DNA of 47,382 bases from an uncultured Verrucomicrobiota bacterium (GCA_903916195.1 CAIWVP010000005.1:1-47382); one strand, 5' to 3'. Shown: positions 11,699 through 21,119, counted from the stretch's first letter. The notes: a model not told the origin generated them from the letters alone. Translations and numbers: made by a program.

Positions 11699-12376
11699 AT
11701 GTTCGCCGTCCTCACTGGGTTGTTCGCGGGATTCCTGCATGTGTTGTCCGGTCCGGACCACCTGGTGGCGGTGGCACCGCTGGCGGTCGGCGGCCATCGG
11801 CGCGCGTGGGCGGCCGGTCTGCGCTGGGGGCTGGGCCATTCGGCCGGCGTGGCGTCGGTCGGATTGCTGGCGTTGGCGCTGCGCGAGGCGCTTCCGCTTG
11901 CTCTGATCGCCGCGGTCGGAGAGCGGTTGGTGGGTGCCGTGTTGATCGGCGTGGGCATCTGGAGCCTTCGGCAGGCGCTCCGCATCCAGGTGCATGTCCA
12001 CGCGCACGAACATGACGGCTCGCGGCACGAGCACCTCCACGTGCATGCCCCGGACCACGTCCATGCGGAGGTCGCGGTGCCGCACGCGCATCCGCACGCC
12101 GCCTTCGGGATCGGCACGTTGCACGGCCTCGCGGGCAGCTCGCATCTGATCGGCGTGCTTCCTTCGCTGGCGTTCCCGACCCGGCTCGGTTCGGTGCTGT
12201 ACCTCGCGGCGTTCGCGGCGGGGACGGTGGCGGCGATGGCCTGTTTCTCCTCGGTCCTGGGGCTCTTGGTGGCGGCATCCGGCGCGGACCGGGCGCGCGT
12301 GTGCCGCGGGTTGATGGGGGCCTGCTCGGTTGCTGCGTTCGGCGTGGGCGGTTGGTGGTTGGTGAACGGCGGCTGA
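11699..12376 (+). CDS. Nickel/cobalt transporter or UreH-like membrane protein
   Basis: Integral inner-membrane protein of 225 residues with about six hydrophobic helices. [16 protein letters not shown] in helix 1 and [12 protein letters not shown] in helix 2 are the metal-site signatures of the UreH/NicO/RcnA group. A cytoplasmic-type loop at about residues 100-138 is packed with histidines ([10 protein letters not shown] ... [15 protein letters not shown] ... HAHPHA), typical of metal transfer or efflux members. The second half repeats the pattern ([19 protein letters not shown]). Import for metalloenzymes and export for detoxification cannot be told apart from sequence; no urease or hydrogenase genes are nearby. 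The ABC exporter begins 48 bp downstream in the same direction. Confidence 0.85.
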   Translation: MFAVLTGLFAGFLHVLSGPDHLVAVAPLAVGGHRRAWAAGLRWGLGHSAGVASVGLLALALREALPLALIAAVGERLVGAVLIGVGIWSLRQALRIQVHVHAHEHDGSRHEHLHVHAPDHVHAEVAVPHAHPHAAFGIGTLHGLAGSSHLIGVLPSLAFPTRLGSVLYLAAFAAGTVAAMACFSSVLGLLVAASGADRARVCRGLMGACSVAAFGVGGWWLVNGG

Positions 12377-12424
12377 ACCGATGAAGCGCGCCGTGGACGC
12401 GGTCTTGGCCGGAGTTTTTGCCGA

Positions 12425-14266
12425 ATGAAATCTTGGATCCGACTCCTGACCGGTCTCGCGGTCGACCTCAACCGTCTGCGTCCGCATATGCGGCCCAACC
12501 GCTGGTTGGTGGCGGCGGTCGTCGCGACCTCGATGTTGGCGGCGTTGTTCGAAGGTGCCGGCATCGGCCTGTTGATCCCGCTGGTCGCGCTGTCGAGGAT
12601 GCAGCCGGCGGAGCTGCTCGCGTTCCTTGAGAAAGGCCGGTATCTCCATTGGCTCCCGGACCTGTTCCCCCATCGGTCGGCCGGGTTCTACGTCGGCGTC
12701 TTCTGCGTCTTGGTGCTGCTGTCGATCATCGCCAAGAACGGGGTCCAGACCATCAGTCTGTTGCTGACGTCGAAGTTCAGCCGGCGTATCGCCGCGAACC
12801 TGAGGGAAGCGATCTTCCACCGGATGCAGCACGCCTCGATCCATATCTTCGAGGAGCGGAAATCCGGCGAGATGGGGAACCTGTTCTCGATCGAGACCAT
12901 CCGGACCCAGAACGCGGTGGAGTACGTCGTCCTGCTGGTGCAGCGCTGCCTGTTGGGGCTCTGCTATATCGGTTTCATCATCTTACTTTCGTGGCGGCTG
13001 TCGCTCGGTCTGGCGGTGCTGGCGGTGGTCGTGGGCGGATCGGGTCTCTTGTTGCAGTCGGGCCTGAAACGGCGCGGCGACCAGCGGTCCTCGGCGCAGT
13101 TGGCGCTTTTTGGCTACTTGGCGGAGATCTTCAGCGGCATCCGCGTCGTGCGGGCGAACAACGCCCAAGGCATGGCCGAGGCGGAGTTCAAGCGGCTGAA
13201 CCACCGGATGGCGGATGTGGAGCGGCAAGGCTCGGTGCTCGGCGGCATCATCGGGCCGGTCACCGAGGTCCTCGCGATGGCCGGTGCGATGGCGTTGATC
13301 GGTTGGGCCTACATCGCGCTCATCCAGCACAACCTGCTCTCCGGCGACCAGTTGATGGTGGTCGGCGTGGTGCTGATCCGGATCCTGCCGCTGATGAACC
13401 AGGTCTACGGCGTGATGGGCCAGATCAGCTACACCTCGGGCGGGGTGCGCGAGGCGTTGCGGTGGCTCGATTCGCCGCTGTTCCCGTCGCGGCCGTTCGG
13501 GGCGCGCGAATGGGCCGGTGTCCGCGGGTCGATCCGGCTCGAGGGCGTGGGCTACACCTATCCGAACGGGACCGTCGCCTTGGAAGACATCTCGTTCGAG
13601 ATCCCCGCAGGGAACACCGTGGCGCTGGTCGGCTCCTCCGGTTCCGGCAAGAGCACCATCGCGAGCCTGCTGCTGCGGTTGCGTGAGCCGACCGCCGGCC
13701 GGATCGTGGCGGACGGCGTCGATTTCTGGGAGTTCTCTCCGGCCTCTTGGCACGCCCGTCTCGGGATGGTCGAGCAGGAGGCCTTCCTCTTCCACGACAC
13801 CGTGGCGGCCAACATCTGCTTCGGCCGGCCGGACGTGACCCCGGAACAGTTGCGGCGGGCCGTCTCCGCGGCGCATCTCGGGGACGTCATCCGCGGGCTG
13901 CCGGCCGGGCTGGAGACGGTGGTCGGCGAGCGGGGTTCGATGTTCTCGGGCGGCCAGAGGCAGCGGTTGGCCATCGCGCGGGCGATCGTCGCCGACCCGC
14001 AGCTGCTCATCCTCGACGAGGCGACCTCCGCTCTCGACAACGTGAGCGAACGTCTGGTCCAGACGGCGCTCGACGAGGCGCGCCACCATCGGACGGTGGT
14101 CGTCATCGCCCACCGGCTCTCCACGGTCCGCAGCGCGGACCGCATCGTGGTGCTCGACCGCGGGCGGGTGGTCGAGTCGGGGACCTGGGACGAACTGACG
14201 GCCCTCGGGGGGCATTTCAGCCGGCTCTTGAAATCGGCCGAACCGGGCACGGACAGTTTGGGCTGA
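12425..14266 (+). CDS. ABC transporter, fused permease and ATP-binding protein (MsbA/LapB-like)
   Basis: Inner-membrane half-transporter of 613 residues that probably works as a homodimer exporter. Residues 1-345 form the six-helix type 1 exporter domain (hydrophobic segments near 30-55, 75-100, 160-215 and 275-330). Residues 360-600 form the nucleotide-binding domain: Walker A GSSGSGKS, Q-loop around MVEQEAF, signature FSGGQRQR, Walker B LLILDEATSALD and H-loop AHRLST. Lipid, polysaccharide precursor or peptide are possible substrates; none is proven. An OafA-type acyltransferase gene ends 12 bp away in convergent orientation, which hints at cell-envelope polysaccharide work but is only neighbourhood evidence. 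Confidence 0.93.
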   Translation: MKSWIRLLTGLAVDLNRLRPHMRPNRWLVAAVVATSMLAALFEGAGIGLLIPLVALSRMQPAELLAFLEKGRYLHWLPDLFPHRSAGFYVGVFCVLVLLSIIAKNGVQTISLLLTSKFSRRIAANLREAIFHRMQHASIHIFEERKSGEMGNLFSIETIRTQNAVEYVVLLVQRCLLGLCYIGFIILLSWRLSLGLAVLAVVVGGSGLLLQSGLKRRGDQRSSAQLALFGYLAEIFSGIRVVRANNAQGMAEAEFKRLNHRMADVERQGSVLGGIIGPVTEVLAMAGAMALIGWAYIALIQHNLLSGDQLMVVGVVLIRILPLMNQVYGVMGQISYTSGGVREALRWLDSPLFPSRPFGAREWAGVRGSIRLEGVGYTYPNGTVALEDISFEIPAGNTVALVGSSGSGKSTIASLLLRLREPTAGRIVADGVDFWEFSPASWHARLGMVEQEAFLFHDTVAANICFGRPDVTPEQLRRAVSAAHLGDVIRGLPAGLETVVGERGSMFSGGQRQRLAIARAIVADPQLLILDEATSALDNVSERLVQTALDEARHHRTVVVIAHRLSTVRSADRIVVLDRGRVVESGTWDELTALGGHFSRLLKSAEPGTDSLG

Positions 14267-14277
14267 GGGCCTCGCGG

Positions 14278-15465
14278 TCAACCGGCGGTGTCCGGGCGCT
14301 TGGGTCGCGGGAACCATCGCTCGGCCAGACGGCGGCCGATGCCGATCCCGGGTTTCTCGACGACCTGGTGGATGATCCAGGCCAGCGGATAGACGGTCGC
14401 GGCGACGAGAACGAGCAACAGCACCATCCGGACGGGGTTGCGCAAGGCGAGGAAGCGGTCCTGCTGCCAAAGCCAGCCTCCCCACAGCGAGATCGCCATG
14501 CTGTGCAGCAGGTACACGGCGTACGAGCAGTCGGCGAGCCACGCCATGAGCCGGTTGCCGAAGATCCAGCCCAGCCAAGCGCTTCCTTTCCGTCCGGCGA
14601 AATCCCCCGCCAGATCGCGCCCGGCGACCAGATAGAACGCCAACGCCGCGACCGCCGCCACTTGCCATGCCTGCATCGCGGCGAACATCAGAGCGAGCAC
14701 CACGAGAAGGGACGCCTCCGCGGGCCGCGCCGAGAAGCGGCGGTTGGCCTCGGCGACGACCATCCCGATGAGGAACACGGTGAGCTTCATCGGCAAGAGG
14801 ATCGGCAAGGGCAGGGCGGTCCCGGCCCCCGCGCGGAACTCCGGCATCCGCATCAACACCTCGCCGGTGGCGAAAGCCATGATCGCGGCAGCGAAGAACA
14901 AACGGGCCGCGCCCAACCGCCGGAGCCCGACGAGCACGAACGGGAACGCCGCGTAGAACTGCATCTCCAAAGCCAGGCTCCAATCGCCCATGAACGGCGA
15001 GGCTGCGAGCTTCGGCATGAATCCGAACAGGAAGGTCGCCCGCAGGAAGAGGCTGACCGGGTCCATCGCGAACAAGGCCGGGTCGTAGACCACGCCGAGG
15101 TCGTGCTTCGCCGCGCGCAGCACCTGCATGCCGGCGGAGAGCGGACCGTGGAAAAGGACGGTCGCGGCCAATGCCACCCAGAACACCGGGACGATCCGGA
15201 AGATCCGCCGCAGCCAGAACTCCCCGACGGCGGCCCGGGTCAGGACCACGCCATCGCCCACCCGGCGCGTCCATTGGTGGACCATCAGGTACCCCGAGAC
15301 GAACATGAAGACATCGACCGCGATGATCGCCGGCGGGAACCGGTACCAGTACGATCCACCCCAGATCATGCAGTGCCCGATCACCACCCAAAGGGCCGCG
15401 ATGCCGCGGATGCCGTCGAGAAATCCGAGGTGGTCTTGGGAGGGAGGTTCCGGCTTGGAGGTCAT
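14278..15465 (-). CDS. Acyltransferase 3 family membrane protein (OafA/YrhL type)
   Basis: Polytopic membrane acyltransferase of 395 residues that adds acetyl or other acyl groups to envelope glycans or small molecules. It opens with the family signature FLDGIRGIAALWVVIGHC, holding the essential Arg20 and catalytic His31. AVDVFMFVSGYLM follows (equivalent to FFVLSGFL), and about ten hydrophobic helices run to the C-terminus, including YAVYLLHSM near residue 320. There is no C-terminal SGNH domain, so it is the single-domain form. The gene stands by itself, convergent with the ABC exporter. Confidence 0.92.
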   Translation of the reverse strand: MTSKPEPPSQDHLGFLDGIRGIAALWVVIGHCMIWGGSYWYRFPPAIIAVDVFMFVSGYLMVHQWTRRVGDGVVLTRAAVGEFWLRRIFRIVPVFWVALAATVLFHGPLSAGMQVLRAAKHDLGVVYDPALFAMDPVSLFLRATFLFGFMPKLAASPFMGDWSLALEMQFYAAFPFVLVGLRRLGAARLFFAAAIMAFATGEVLMRMPEFRAGAGTALPLPILLPMKLTVFLIGMVVAEANRRFSARPAEASLLVVLALMFAAMQAWQVAAVAALAFYLVAGRDLAGDFAGRKGSAWLGWIFGNRLMAWLADCSYAVYLLHSMAISLWGGWLWQQDRFLALRNPVRMVLLLVLVAATVYPLAWIIHQVVEKPGIGIGRRLAERWFPRPKRPDTAG

Positions 15466-15643
15466 CCTGGGCCCCGACGATGGGGCCGCCGTGCGATCTC
15501 GGCCAAGCGGGAAGTGCCCGGTCCGGTCAGTGCCTGACCGGATGTCGCGGATGTCGGCCGCACGAGCCTGCCGACGTGAGGATCACCGCCCGGAGCGCGG
15601 CGGACCCCGGCCGGCCCGCCTGAGCCGGATGCGCCCCGGCGTC

Positions 15644-15665
15644 CGCCCCGGTCGGAGCCGGGGCG
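15644..15665 (-). terminator. GC hairpin downstream of the TolC-like gene
   Basis: Perfect 8-bp stem CGCCCCGG / CCGGGGCG with loop TCGGAG, 5 bp after the stop at 15671. No T run follows on the minus strand, so it may stabilise or pause rather than terminate. The rest of 15466-15643 shows nothing recognisable. Confidence 0.35.
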
Positions 15666-15670
15666 ACGTG

Positions 15671-17170
15671 TCAGCGAAGGTCGATCGAAACGCCGAGGCG
15701 GGTCAGGGTCGAACCTTCGTCGAAGGCCAGTCGTGCGAGGGCCTTGTTGTAGTCGGCCAAGGTGCTGATCTCTTGCGTCTGGGCCTGGGTGAGGTCGCGC
15801 TGGAGCTGGAGCACCTGGTAGTTGGTGCTCTTGCCGCTCTCGAGCTTCTTCTTCTCGGCCTCGTGCGCGGCCTCGGCGTAGATGCGCGACTGCTTGGTCG
15901 CCTCGATGCGTTCGCGGGCGCTCTCGACGGCGCGGATATCGTTGTCGATCTGGATCATGATCGACTGCTCGGTCTGCTTGAACTGCACGAGCAGCTTCTC
16001 CTGGTCGAGCTTCGCCTTCTTGTGGCCGTTGCGGGCCGACAGGTTGTCGAGCGGGAAGGTGAGCTTCAGGCCCCAATAATAGTTGGGGTTGCTGCGGTTG
16101 CCGAGATCGGAGATGCCGGGGCTGAACTCGGACGACCGCCCGGTGACACCATAGCCGCCGCTCAGGTCGAGCTGCGGATAGAGCTGGTTGCGGGTGAAGC
16201 GGAGCGTGATTTTCTGCTGCTCGAGGGCGAGCTTCTGCTGGCGATAATCGGCCCGCAGGTCGAAGGCGCGCATCCAGCTGTCCGTGCGGTTCACGAGCGC
16301 CGGCACGTTCTGGAGCTTGGCCGTGGGCAAGAGCATCTCGCCGGCGCTGGTCGCGAAATCCTCGTCGAGCAACTGCTTGAGGGCGCGCTCCTGGTCGCCC
16401 AGGGATTTGCGCGCGCTGACGAGGTCGGCCTTGAGGCGTGCGACCTCGGCCTTGGCCTGCTCGGCGTCCAACGGGGCGAGGGCGCCGACCTCGACGCGTT
16501 TGCGGGTCTCGAACAGGAACCGTTCGGAGACCTCGAGCGCCTTCCCCTGCACCAACACGTTCTCGTAGGCGCTGATGAGGTTGTAGTAGCCGAGCTCGAC
16601 GTTGACCAAGGTGGTCATGATCTGGCCGCGGACCGATTCGATGTTGCTCTTCAGCGCGAGCTTGTCGACCGCGATGGTCCAGCGGGTCTGGTCGATCCAG
16701 GCGTTCTTGAGCAGCGATTGCGTGAGCCGCACGCCGGCGTCGGGAGAATAATCGAACGGGCTGGTGAAGGTCCCCGCGCCGGAGAGCGTGGTGCTCTGGC
16801 TGCGGCTGACGTCACCGAAGAAATCGTAGCGCAGGCCGGTCGGCATGTTGCCACCGAGACCGACCCCGTAGTTGTCGTTCCAGTTCTCGTTCGACGGCGG
16901 GTTGAAGACGCTCGGGTTGAAGCCCGCCTCGGAGCGGCGGAAGCTTTGGCCGGCGCTCGTGGTGAACGTCGGGTCGTACGGCGTGTAGGCGGAGCTCAGG
17001 TTCAACTCGGCCACCCGCGGGCCGTAGCGCTGGATGCGCACGTCGAAGTTGTGCCGCAACGCCATCTGGATGCAGTCGTCGAGCGAGACAGGCTTCTGCG
17101 CCAGCTCGGCCTGGGCGACGGACAGCGTCGTCGCCGCGACGGCAGCGGCCAACAAGGGGCGGAACTTCAT
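15671..17170 (-). CDS. TolC-family outer membrane efflux channel protein
   Basis: Outer-membrane channel subunit of about 499 residues that would pair with a membrane-fusion protein and an inner-membrane pump. The ATG at 17170 gives a clean signal peptide (MKFRPLLAAAVAATTLSVAQA, then E). Two in-frame starts further upstream (17197, 17260) would bury this signal peptide behind unconserved residues. SLDDCIQMALRHNFDVRI is the usual OEP entry helix. The two long coiled-coil halves are visible (residues about 200-280 and 390-470, rich in Ala, Glu, Lys and Gln), with strand segments such as GLKLTFPLDNLSARNGHKKA between them. No pump or fusion-protein gene is adjacent, as is common for shared TolC channels. 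Confidence 0.9.
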   Translation of the reverse strand: MKFRPLLAAAVAATTLSVAQAELAQKPVSLDDCIQMALRHNFDVRIQRYGPRVAELNLSSAYTPYDPTFTTSAGQSFRRSEAGFNPSVFNPPSNENWNDNYGVGLGGNMPTGLRYDFFGDVSRSQSTTLSGAGTFTSPFDYSPDAGVRLTQSLLKNAWIDQTRWTIAVDKLALKSNIESVRGQIMTTLVNVELGYYNLISAYENVLVQGKALEVSERFLFETRKRVEVGALAPLDAEQAKAEVARLKADLVSARKSLGDQERALKQLLDEDFATSAGEMLLPTAKLQNVPALVNRTDSWMRAFDLRADYRQQKLALEQQKITLRFTRNQLYPQLDLSGGYGVTGRSSEFSPGISDLGNRSNPNYYWGLKLTFPLDNLSARNGHKKAKLDQEKLLVQFKQTEQSIMIQIDNDIRAVESARERIEATKQSRIYAEAAHEAEKKKLESGKSTNYQVLQLQRDLTQAQTQEISTLADYNKALARLAFDEGSTLTRLGVSIDLR

Positions 17171-17297
17171 GGTGGGCGCAGCGTGTTGTTTTTGCATGAG
17201 GGGGTCAAACGTGAGTTTGCTTCGGACAGGATGACACGCCCTCGACGCCCGGGGTTTCACTGAAATTCACGACATCGCCGGCGTCCCGCCGGGCACG

Positions 17298-18587
17298 TCA
17301 GGCCCAGAGCCGCTCGCCCGCCACGGCCTGCGCGCAATCCAGGGCCGAGGTGAAGGCGTCTTCGTGGAAGCCGTGCCGGAAATAGCTCCCGGCGAAGCGG
17401 ACCGCGGCGTCCGGTGAACGCCGGTTCAGGCGCGGCAGCTCGGCCTGGGAGCGGATGGCCCCGAGGCTGAACAGCGGATGCTCGTACGCGATGCGCCGGA
17501 CCACCTTCTCCGGGTCCACCGAGGACTCGCCGTTGATCGACACGAAATAATCCGCCGTGTCGCGGATGCCCTGGAGACGGTTCATCCAATAGATGGTCTG
17601 CGGCGCCGGTGCGCCTTCCGGACCGGACGCGATGCGGTAGTTCCACGCCGACCACGCGAGGCGCGCCCTGGGCATGACGCCGGTGTCGGTGTGGACGGTG
17701 GCGATGTTCGGCTGGTAGCGGAACTCGCCCAGCACGCGACGCTCGTCCGCGTCCGCGTCGGCGAGCATCCGCAGCGCTTGGTCGGCGTGGCAGGCGAGCA
17801 CCACCCGGTCGAACCGCTCGACCTTGCCGTCCTCCGTCGTGACGGCGGCCCCGCACCCCTCGCGGACCACCCGGGCGACGGGCGAGCGGAGCCGGATGCG
17901 CGTGCCGTCCGGATCGATGAGCGGACGCAACCGCCGCACGTATTCGCGGGCGCCGCCCTCCACCGTCCACCACGGATGCTGGGTGCGCAGGCCGAGGAAG
18001 CCGTGGTTGTGGAAGAAACGCAGCAACGCCATCGCCGGGAACTCCAGCATCCGGTCGGGCGGCGTGCTCCAGACGGCGCTGCTCATCGGCACCAGGTACA
18101 GGTCGAGGAAGCCGTGGCCGTAGCCGCGCTCCCGCACGTAGTCTCCGAGGGCCATCCCCGCCCAGCGCGGATCTTCCAGCGCGGCCACGGCCTCGGTGTT
18201 GAAGCGGTCGATGGTGAGCAGCAGCCGGTAGAACGAAGGCCGGAACAGGTTCCGCCGCTGCGCGAACAGGTGGTTGAGGCTCGATCCGCAGAACTCCAGC
18301 CCGCTCGGCACGTGCTGCACGCTGAAGCTCATGTCGGTGGGCTTCACCGGCACTTTCAGCTCCTCGAAGAAGCGGCAGAGGTTCGGATAGGTGACGCGGT
18401 TGAACACCATGAACCCGGTGTCGAACGCGACCGGACCGGTCCGGCCGGCCACATCGATCGTGTGGGTGTGGCCGCCGGGATAGTCCGCCTGCTCGAACAA
18501 CGTGATGTCGAAACGCCCGCGCAGGAAGTACGCGGTGCCGAGGCCGGCGATGCCGGTGCCGACGATGGCGAGACGAGGAAGTGGCAT
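17298..18587 (-). CDS. FAD-dependent oxidoreductase, amine-oxidase-like (COG2907 type)
   Basis: Flavoprotein of 429 residues. The N-terminal dinucleotide-binding motif is AIVGTGIAGLGTAYFL (G10, G12, G15), followed by the acidic strand end LFEQADYPGGHTHT and FDTGFMVFNRVTYPN. It matches the uncharacterised NAD/FAD-binding proteins often found beside cyclopropane-fatty-acid or DUF1365 genes, so a lipid-modifying oxidation is likely but unproven. Here the next upstream gene on the same strand, 90 bp away, encodes a fatty-acid desaturase, which supports a membrane-lipid role. Substrate unknown. Confidence 0.88.
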   Translation of the reverse strand: MPLPRLAIVGTGIAGLGTAYFLRGRFDITLFEQADYPGGHTHTIDVAGRTGPVAFDTGFMVFNRVTYPNLCRFFEELKVPVKPTDMSFSVQHVPSGLEFCGSSLNHLFAQRRNLFRPSFYRLLLTIDRFNTEAVAALEDPRWAGMALGDYVRERGYGHGFLDLYLVPMSSAVWSTPPDRMLEFPAMALLRFFHNHGFLGLRTQHPWWTVEGGAREYVRRLRPLIDPDGTRIRLRSPVARVVREGCGAAVTTEDGKVERFDRVVLACHADQALRMLADADADERRVLGEFRYQPNIATVHTDTGVMPRARLAWSAWNYRIASGPEGAPAPQTIYWMNRLQGIRDTADYFVSINGESSVDPEKVVRRIAYEHPLFSLGAIRSQAELPRLNRRSPDAAVRFAGSYFRHGFHEDAFTSALDCAQAVAGERLWA

Positions 18588-18677
18588 GGTCCGGACAGAG
18601 TGGACCGGATCCGCCGGACGTCCACCGCGGTCGTGCCGGCGGAGATCGTCCGGACGGCGCCGCGGCCCGGCCCTCGC

Positions 18678-19667
18678 TCAGCGGCCTTGGGAGAGGTGCT
18701 TGGCGCGGTTGTACGCCTCGGTCGGCACGGGGCGCAGGTCCCAGATCAAGCCGGTCCATGACATCACCTTCAGCAGGTAGTAGGTGATGTCGAGCTCCCA
18801 CCAGTAGAAGCCTTGGCGCACGGTGGTCATGTGCTGGTGGTGGTTGTTGTGCCAGCCCTCGCCCAAGGTGATGAGCGAGAGGATGAAGCTGTTCCGGCTG
18901 TCGTCGCCCGTGGCGTAGCGCTTCTTCCCGAAGACGTGCGCCATCGAGTTGATGCAGGCGGTGCCGTGGAACAGGACGGTCGTGCTGATGAAGAATCCCC
19001 AGACGAGCATCTGCCCGCCGGTCACCCCCAAGGACGGCGCCTGATATTGCAGCAGCTTACCGATGCCGAACAGCAGGGTCGCGAAGAGGATCGGGACGAG
19101 CGTGTCGTAGCGGTTGAGGAACACGAGTTCCGGGAACTTCGCGAGGTCCTTCACCCGCCCGTAGTCGGTCGGGAAATTCTTGGAGCTGGTGATCCAGCCG
19201 ATGTGCGACCAGACGAACCCGTGCTGCCGGGGCGAATGTTTGTCGACCGGGTCGTCCGAATGCTGGTGGTGATGCCGGTGCGTCGCGGCCCACCACAGGG
19301 CGCCTTTCTGCACGCAGGCGGCGCCCCAGACCGCGAGCACGAACTGCCACGCCCGCGAGGTCGAGAAGGTCCGGTGCGAGAAGTAACGGTGGTAGAAACC
19401 GGTGATGGCGAACATCCGCACGAAGTAGAGCGCGACCGCGGTCCCGACCGCGGTCCAGCTCCAGCCGGTGACCAGCACGCCGAGGCAGCCGGCATGGAGG
19501 ATGATGAACGGGATGGTCCGCACCCACTCGACCCGGTCGGGCTTGGCTTCGAGCGCTTTGAGGTCGCCCAGCGCCTTGGTGCCGTGGTCGGAGTCGAACC
19601 ATTGGAGGATCGACACCAACGCGGAGCGGTTGGAGGTGGCCGTGTTATCGTTGGCGGGATGAGGCAT
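18678..19667 (-). CDS. Acyl-CoA/fatty-acid desaturase (delta-9 type, membrane di-iron)
   Basis: Integral-membrane desaturase of about 329 residues that inserts a cis double bond into acyl chains. All three histidine boxes of the di-iron site are present: HRYFSH, HRHHHQHSD (with a characteristic WWAATH just before) and HNNHHQ. Four hydrophobic segments lie around them (VRTIPFIILHAGCL, GTAVALYFVRMFAI, VPILFATLLFGI, GFFISTTVLFHG). Met at 19667 is the natural start; the frame stays open upstream to 19832 but without conserved sequence. It needs an electron donor such as ferredoxin or cytochrome b5, and the FAD protein downstream is a possible but speculative partner. Confidence 0.93.
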   Translation of the reverse strand: MPHPANDNTATSNRSALVSILQWFDSDHGTKALGDLKALEAKPDRVEWVRTIPFIILHAGCLGVLVTGWSWTAVGTAVALYFVRMFAITGFYHRYFSHRTFSTSRAWQFVLAVWGAACVQKGALWWAATHRHHHQHSDDPVDKHSPRQHGFVWSHIGWITSSKNFPTDYGRVKDLAKFPELVFLNRYDTLVPILFATLLFGIGKLLQYQAPSLGVTGGQMLVWGFFISTTVLFHGTACINSMAHVFGKKRYATGDDSRNSFILSLITLGEGWHNNHHQHMTTVRQGFYWWELDITYYLLKVMSWTGLIWDLRPVPTEAYNRAKHLSQGR

Positions 19668-19857
19668 GTGAGCGGGCGACTTGTGCGGGCACGTGGGCAG
19701 ACGACGCGGATGCCGCAGGGCATCCTTCCGATATCTCTGGCCGGTCACCGGGACACGGCCAAAGGACGACGCGATGGACGATCGACGCGTCCAACGGCCG
19801 ATGACAGTGGCACAGGGTCGGGAACCCGCCAACGCTCGTTTTTGTCGATCCCTCTCC

Positions 19858-20889
19858 CTAAATGGTCCGGTCCGGTCCGGTCGGCGCCGTGGGGGACTCC
19901 GCGGCCCCGAGGGGCCGGGACCGCGGATGCGCGTCGTCGTAGGCGCGGCGGAGCCGCTCGAGCGTGAGGTGCGTGTAGACCTCGGTGCTCGTCAGGCGGG
20001 AATGGCCCAGCAGTTCCTGCACGCCGCGCAGGTCGGCGCCGCGGTCGAGCAGGTGCGTGGCAAAACTGTGGCGGAGCTTGTGCGGGGTGACCGAGGGGTC
20101 GAGCCCGGCGGCGGCGAGGTGCCGTTTCAGCCGCCGCTGCACGGATCCCGGCGAGACCGGGCCGTCTCCGGGCGCCAAAAAAACCGGCAGTTCCGGCGAA
20201 CGAGGATGCCCCCCCGCTTCCCAGTAGCGGAGGATCGCGTCGACGGCGGGCCGCCCGATCGGCACGAGGCGCTCTTTCTTGCCCTTGCCCCGCACCCGCA
20301 TCGTCCGCCCGGCGAACTGGATGTCCTCCACCTTCAGCCCGCAGGCCTCGCTGATCCGCAGTCCGGACGAATAGATCGTCTCCAGTATCGCCGCGTCGCG
20401 CAGGGCCGGAACGGGATCCGCAGGCTTCCCGGTCCGCTCCTTTTCTTTCTTCAGCGTCTCCATCGGGGCCTCCAACAAAGCACCGGTCTGGTCCTCGGTG
20501 AGAAAACGAGGGAGGCGTTTCGCGACCTGCGGGAGCGGAAGGCGGCGGAGGGGCAGCTCGGTGACCCGCCCTTCGCGGAGGAGGAACCGGTAGAACGTCC
20601 GCAACGCGCTGAAGCGGAGCTGGATGGCCGCGCGGCTGCGTTGGCGGCGTCCCAGCCAGCGCAAGTAGGCGCGGAAGACGTCGCGGCCGAGGCCGGTCCA
20701 GCACGGTGGCTTGCCCTCGGTGTCCTGGTGCCAAGCGGCGAGCTCGGCGAGGGCGTGGCCGTAGTTCCGGACCGTGTACAAAGAAAGTCCACGCTCGACG
20801 CCGAGGTGCTGGAGGAAGCGTCCGACCAGCGGATCGACCAACGGGGCAGGGGCTTCGGGCACTTCCACGGGCGCAAGATAGCGGGTCAT
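19858..20889 (-). CDS. Tyrosine recombinase XerC/XerD-like
   Basis: Site-specific recombinase of 343 residues. Residues 20-125 are a SAM-like core-binding domain (PLVGRFLQHLGVERGLSLYT ... LRTFYRFLLREG). The catalytic domain follows with Arg in SSGLRISEACGL, Lys in the beta-hairpin RGKGKKERLVPIG, HKLRHSFATHLLDRG, and LGHSRLTSTEVYTHL carrying the last His and the nucleophilic Tyr. It is close to chromosomal XerC/D in size and motif wording, so chromosome-dimer resolution at dif is the default reading. The C-terminal tail after THL is about 35 residues and low in complexity. It is divergent from tRNA-Tyr, 92 bp away, so an integrase derived from a mobile element is the alternative. Confidence 0.9.
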   Translation of the reverse strand: MTRYLAPVEVPEAPAPLVDPLVGRFLQHLGVERGLSLYTVRNYGHALAELAAWHQDTEGKPPCWTGLGRDVFRAYLRWLGRRQRSRAAIQLRFSALRTFYRFLLREGRVTELPLRRLPLPQVAKRLPRFLTEDQTGALLEAPMETLKKEKERTGKPADPVPALRDAAILETIYSSGLRISEACGLKVEDIQFAGRTMRVRGKGKKERLVPIGRPAVDAILRYWEAGGHPRSPELPVFLAPGDGPVSPGSVQRRLKRHLAAAGLDPSVTPHKLRHSFATHLLDRGADLRGVQELLGHSRLTSTEVYTHLTLERLRRAYDDAHPRSRPLGAAESPTAPTGPDRTI

Positions 20890-20903
20890 CTACCGAGCGT
20901 CCG

Positions 20904-20944
20904 AAAAAAAACCGCTTGAGCCACCTCCTGCCGTTTGCATTGAT
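20904..20944 (+). promoter_or_regulatory. Putative tRNA-Tyr promoter with A-tract
   Basis: A run of eight A bases, then CCGC, TTGAGC (20916-20921), a 17-bp spacer and ATTGAT (20939-20944). The block A-tract plus ACCGCTTG is repeated almost exactly before rpmE2 (35915-35929). That is as expected for an UP element and -35 of strongly expressed genes. Confidence 0.45.
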
Positions 20945-20981
20945 TCCGCCCCGCTCGCTTCGGCGCTGCGGACACGGCCGT

Positions 20982-21067
20982 GGTAGGTTACCCAAGTGGC
21001 CAACGGGGGCAGACTGTAAATCTGCTGGCTTACGCCTTCTCTGGTTCGAATCCAGAACCTACCACCA
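20982..21067 (+). tRNA. tRNA-Tyr (GUA anticodon)
   Basis: Acceptor arm GGTAGGT (20982-20988) pairs with ACCTACC (21057-21063), then discriminator A and an encoded CCA (21065-21067). The anticodon loop CTGTAAA contains GTA. The extra arm is long (class II), as in bacterial tRNA-Tyr, and the T arm has GGTTCGAATCC. Confidence 0.97.
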
Positions 21068-21072
21068 CTTTG

Positions 21073-21119
21073 ACCCTCTGGGATTGTGCCTTTTGGCGCC
21101 ATTTCAGAGGGTTTTTTTC
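21073..21119 (+). terminator. Terminator after tRNA-Tyr
   Basis: 8-bp stem ACCCTCTG (21073-21080) / CAGAGGGT (21105-21112) with a long inner loop holding GGCGCC, followed by seven T bases. Confidence 0.75.

Noticed and set aside
12983-15391. An 802-codon minus-strand frame crossing the ABC exporter and the acyltransferase
   Set aside because: It covers two well-identified genes in other frames and has Arg/Pro/His-rich low-complexity sequence.
15466-16076. A 204-codon minus-strand frame downstream of and overlapping the tolC-like gene
   Set aside because: It is a shifted reading of the tolC 3' end with Arg/Pro-rich sequence and no domain.
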